This document shows positions 24,664 through 27,021 of a DNA stretch of 27,021 nt, one piece after another (position 1 is the first letter of the stretch; each line of letters opens with the position of its first letter). The stretch lies in assembly GCA_937934685.1 (NCBI GenBank), contig CALGYU010000033.1, positions 1-27,021 of the forward strand, written 5' to 3'. The translations under genes were made by a program, and so were the position numbers. The notes below the pieces were generated by a model. That model was not told the origin of the DNA, did not search any database, and saw only the letters and a list, made by a program, of their open reading frames with translations. Source of the stretch: an uncultured Acholeplasma sp. Lineage in GTDB: Bacteria; Bacillota_I; Bacilli_A; Acholeplasmatales; Acholeplasmataceae.

Positions 24664-24664
24664 G

Positions 24665-24928
24665 TTATGCTTCATCCTTTTCTACTAAAGTAATTAATTT
24701 TTTATATTGGACATAATAAATAACTATTATTATTACCAATAATGTACCAATGGTTGCTAGACCAATGATTTTAAATGTGTTGTCAAATGTTAATAATGCA
24801 CTTATTAAGGTATAGATAATAAAAAGTAACATGTTGATTAATAAAAATTGTCTAATTCTTTTAAGCTGTTTAATTTTTTTTACAACTTTATCTGAAAGAT
24901 TATACTCTGTTAAATCAATTTTCTTCAT
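24665..24928 (-). CDS. Small two-TM membrane protein, unrecognised
   Basis: The 87 residues have a basic N-terminal helix (about 14-26) and two membrane segments (about 28-47 and 53-74), with a charged tail. I do not recognise the family. A strong AGGAGGG site lies 8 nt before the ATG, so it is a real gene. It is first in the unit with the phosphatase and the ABC pair, so it might be an accessory subunit of that transporter, but nothing in the sequence proves this. Confidence 0.8.
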   Translation of the reverse strand: MKKIDLTEYNLSDKVVKKIKQLKRIRQFLLINMLLFIIYTLISALLTFDNTFKIIGLATIGTLLVIIIVIYYVQYKKLITLVEKDEA

Positions 24929-25004
24929 TCAAAGACCCTCCTGTTTGTTTTCTTATTTTCTCATATTTAATCTTTTTTTACAACTTTATATCTTAATTGA
25001 TACA

Positions 25005-25013
25005 TGTTATAAT
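25005..25013 (+). promoter_or_regulatory. Extended -10 promoter for the nuclease gene
   Basis: TGTTATAAT (TATAAT at 25008-25013), with TTTATA as a possible -35 about 17 nt upstream, leaves a leader of about 19 nt containing GGAGG (25029-25033). Confidence 0.7.
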
Positions 25014-25038
25014 CAATGTGCTATATTCGGAGGTTATC

Positions 25039-26130
25039 ATGAGCAAAAAGAAAAAAGTCTTAAAAAAAGTAAAGAAACAATACAAAAAAGCACCAAAGGC
25101 CGTTAAATTTAGTTTCATTTTATTGTTGATTGTCATTGTGGGTGTTACTTATTTATTATATTCACAAGGTTATTTAAATTTCTTATTTGAGCAAAACAGT
25201 CAACCTGATTTTGTAGCTGGTGTCCATGAGCAAAATGAAGATGGTTTTTACTACTATCAAGATACCGGATTAAATGAAGGGCAATATTATGCCTCCATTA
25301 AAGATTTAACTTCAGATGAACTGGTACTTGAACTTAAAAATATTTTAAATGTTTATCAACCTGTTAGTTATGGAGATGCTAGATATGTTTTAGCTCTTAG
25401 TGATAGAGATCCTAAGGATGATTTTAAGTCTGTCAGAGGGATTTATGATAATGATAAGATTGCTACAGAATGGATTGGAAAAGGTGATGGTGCTTGGCAA
25501 AGAGAGCATGTTTGGCCAAATTCAAAACTTGGCATTCCAAGAGTAGAAAATCATCATAAGAATCAAGGTTCTGACTTACATAACTTAAGAGCGATTACTG
25601 GTATTAACCAAACACGTTCTAATCGTTTTTTTGAAATAGGCAGTGGGGATGCCAAAAAAATTGGTACTGAAGCATTTTATCCTGGTGATGAACATAAGGG
25701 TGATGTTGCTCGTATTTTGTTTTATATGACAATTATGTATGATGTTTTAAGTCTAACAGATGATGAGAAACTTTTAAAAAATAACGCGGATACTAACTAC
25801 ACTCAAGCAGGTGCTTATAGTGGTAAGCTGTCCTTGTTAATCAAATGGCATAAAGAAGATCCTGTTGATGAATTTGAAATGAGAAGAAATGAAATTATTT
25901 ATTCTGGTGATGTTAAAGACCCATCAGGAAAAAAGATCACACCACAAGGTAATAGAAATCCTTTCATTGATAAACCTGAATTGGTTCACTTAATTTGGGA
26001 AGAAAAAAGTATTGAAGATTTAATAAAACCTGTTGATGAGATCATTGAGGAAATTGCATTTAATGTTGTCTATTTGATTTTAAGTAATGATTTAGTTTAT
26101 GTTAATTCAAGAAGAAAATATATTTTATGA
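25039..26130 (+). CDS. Membrane-anchored endonuclease I-family nuclease
   Basis: It is a His-Me-finger DNA/RNA nuclease of the EndA/NucM (Endonuclease_1) family, 363 residues. A Lys-rich N-terminus and one hydrophobic segment (about 23-42) point to a surface-anchored domain outside the cell. The core shows WQREHVWPNSKLG (153-165, catalytic H157 and downstream N161), SDLHNLRA (178-185) and the C-terminal QGNRNPFIDKPELV. The tail after about residue 325 is unusual, ending in a hydrophobic EEIAFNVVYLILS stretch. Start choice: GGAGG lies 5 nt before the ATG at 25039; an ATG 14 codons earlier has none and would sit ahead of the promoter. A role in nucleotide scavenging or defence against foreign DNA is inferred. 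Confidence 0.92.
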   Translation: MSKKKKVLKKVKKQYKKAPKAVKFSFILLLIVIVGVTYLLYSQGYLNFLFEQNSQPDFVAGVHEQNEDGFYYYQDTGLNEGQYYASIKDLTSDELVLELKNILNVYQPVSYGDARYVLALSDRDPKDDFKSVRGIYDNDKIATEWIGKGDGAWQREHVWPNSKLGIPRVENHHKNQGSDLHNLRAITGINQTRSNRFFEIGSGDAKKIGTEAFYPGDEHKGDVARILFYMTIMYDVLSLTDDEKLLKNNADTNYTQAGAYSGKLSLLIKWHKEDPVDEFEMRRNEIIYSGDVKDPSGKKITPQGNRNPFIDKPELVHLIWEEKSIEDLIKPVDEIIEEIAFNVVYLILSNDLVYVNSRRKYIL

Positions 26131-26132
26131 TA

Positions 26133-26162
26133 AAAAAGGTTGTCACTAATGACAACCTTTTT
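26133..26162. terminator. Bidirectional terminator after the nuclease gene
   Basis: A 12-bp stem AAAAAGGTTGTC/GACAACCTTTTT with a 6-nt loop has A- and T-tracts on its two sides. It lies just past the nuclease stop and 12 nt from the end of the convergent membrane-protein gene. Confidence 0.95.
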
Positions 26163-26174
26163 CTTTATCCATGT

Positions 26175-26657
26175 TTATTTTTTTGATTTTTCTAATAGTT
26201 TTGGGAATATCAGTATACCAGCATTAATGATTAAAAGAATGCCTACTAAAATTGGTCCTACTTCAACTTTTAAATACTCAGTTCCACCTGAACCATCAAG
26301 ATTTAAAGCATTTTTAACTAAAAACACGATGACCGCACCTAATACTGAAAGTCCAAATGCGATATAGTTAAATAATACGCCTTGTTTTTTAAATTTAGAA
26401 ACAAAGGTACTTAAAATAGTTAGGACAAGTGTTCCAATGATTGATAATAATCCTAGGAAGTTAACTATACTAAAACCAAACATTTTATTTGTAGTTCCAG
26501 CCATTGTTACAGATTTACCAAAGGTTGCATCTAAGAAACTGAAGTTTTGAGTAAATCCTAAAACTGTGAAACTAAGAGCAGGTAGTAAAAACCAAAGTAA
26601 TAAGGCTACTGCTGCTAATAATACAGATACAAGTGACATAATTTCTTTATTTTTCAT
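26175..26657 (-). CDS. Four-TM membrane protein, unrecognised
   Basis: The 160 residues contain four hydrophobic segments (about 8-34, 62-86, 95-116, 131-153) with a Gly/Thr-rich loop between the first two and a short DGSGGTEY loop before the last. The C-terminus is basic (KLLEKSKK). I do not recognise the family. GAGGG lies about 6 nt before the ATG, and a TATAAT is found 28 nt upstream, so it is probably a single-gene transcript. There is no catalytic or binding motif to suggest a function. Confidence 0.8.
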   Translation of the reverse strand: MKNKEIMSLVSVLLAAVALLLWFLLPALSFTVLGFTQNFSFLDATFGKSVTMAGTTNKMFGFSIVNFLGLLSIIGTLVLTILSTFVSKFKKQGVLFNYIAFGLSVLGAVIVFLVKNALNLDGSGGTEYLKVEVGPILVGILLIINAGILIFPKLLEKSKK

Positions 26658-26685
26658 ATTAACCCTCTTTCATTTCTTTTCTTTT

Positions 26686-26691
26686 ATTATA
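26686..26691 (-). promoter_or_regulatory. -10 element for the four-TM protein gene
   Basis: A perfect TATAAT on the minus strand lies about 28 nt before the ATG. The -35 region has no good match. Confidence 0.5.
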
Positions 26692-26730
26692 CACCAGAAC
26701 TTTCTTTTTAGACACTAAAAAAGGTTTCTA

Positions 26731-27021
26731 TTATTTTATGATTTGATTAATTTCAATAAGAATGGCTTCAGAAGCATTTAATAAATCCCCAGTAATTTTA
26801 TAGTTAAAAAAAGGCGTTGTTTCATCATCTTTTTCATAACTAGAAAATTCTATTAATACTTTACTAAATTCAAAGGTTTGATCAAAAAAAGAAATTTTAA
26901 ACTCATCTAGAGGGTAATACTTAAAAAAATGATTTAACAAGCCATTATCTTTTTGGGGACCTTTCTTTTTTTCAGTATAGTATGCTGCACCAGTTAAATC
27001 AAATTCATAATATCTACCAAA
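26731..27021 (-). CDS. 3' part of a gene cut by the window edge, unrecognised
   Basis: The frame is open from the TAA at 26731-26733 to the right edge, giving at least 96 residues without any stop. The visible part begins FGRYYEFDLTGAAYYTEKKK. It is rich in Phe, Tyr and acidic residues, with no membrane segment. The frame runs straight through the in-frame TTG at 26938-26940, so that TTG is unlikely to be the start; the real N-terminus lies outside the window. The family is not recognised. No terminator is visible between it and the next gene, so the two might be co-transcribed. Confidence 0.7.
   Translation of the reverse strand, partial: FGRYYEFDLTGAAYYTEKKKGPQKDNGLLNHFFKYYPLDEFKISFFDQTFEFSKVLIEFSSYEKDDETTPFFNYKITGDLLNASEAILIEINQIIK

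Noticed and set aside
24997..25038. Longer N-terminus for the nuclease starting at 24997
   Set aside because: That ATG lies upstream of the TATAAT at 25008-25013 and lacks a ribosome site, while the ATG at 25039 has GGAGG 5 nt before it.
1..27021. Mycoplasma-type code with TGA as Trp
   Set aside because: At least five genes end in TGA with tight overlaps to the next start, and Trp is written TGG in conserved positions (for example in IleS and MutY).
1..27021. CRISPR arrays, tRNA or rRNA genes, insertion sequences
   Set aside because: No regularly spaced repeats, cloverleaf sequences or transposase frames were found; every gap is under 300 bp and is accounted for by promoters, riboswitches or terminators.

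Overview
The window is a 27 kb, low-GC, gene-dense chromosomal stretch from a Gram-positive-derived bacterium. TGG is used for Trp throughout, and at least five complete genes end in TGA (hemW, ssb, deoD, the 611-residue ABC gene, the nuclease). This argues for the standard code and against a Mycoplasma/Spiroplasma code-4 genome. Strong A+T bias, short intergenic gaps, SepF/FtsZ division genes and a Bacillus-like but compacted gene order suggest an Acholeplasma-like mollicute or a close relative among low-GC Firmicutes. The genus is an inference. I see no prophage, insertion sequence, CRISPR array, tRNA or rRNA.

I count 27 protein genes, 24 on the minus strand and 3 on the plus strand (queT, a nitroreductase, a membrane-anchored nuclease). 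Reading along the minus strand from the right edge: a gene cut by the window edge and a 4-TM membrane protein; a four-gene unit (87-aa membrane protein, HAD phosphatase, two fused ATPase-permease ABC proteins); mutY; tgt, divergent from a preQ1-riboswitch-controlled queT; ftsZ followed by a short hairpin; ychF-yggS(ylmE)-sepF; a complete isoleucine T-box; ileS-surE; then an unrecognised 288-aa gene, a YczE-like membrane protein, deoC, deoD and a YmfF/YmfH-type M16 pair ending in a strong terminator; a single short ssb gene; and hemW-xerD-deoB with a terminator at the left edge.

Two themes link the genes. (1) Division and translation: ftsZ, ylmE, sepF and T-box-ileS keep the order known from Bacillus subtilis, but ylmG, ylmH and divIVA are absent and ychF is inserted. 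(2) Nucleic-acid scavenging: a surface nuclease, the SurE nucleotidase, DeoD, DeoB and DeoC together could take external DNA down to glyceraldehyde-3-phosphate and acetaldehyde. A third small module handles preQ1 uptake (QueT) and its insertion into tRNA (Tgt).

The most unusual observations are: a Tgt in which all four residues of the family's structural zinc site are replaced; hemW with no ATG/GTG/TTG start in frame upstream of its radical-SAM cysteines, so an ATT start is likely; a possible very long T-box-headed transcript running from ileS into the deo and M16 genes; several stop codons lying inside terminator hairpins; and a recurring extended -10 promoter pattern. I see no clear new multi-gene defence or mobile system. 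The ABC pair and the unrecognised 288-aa protein are the best candidates for undescribed function.
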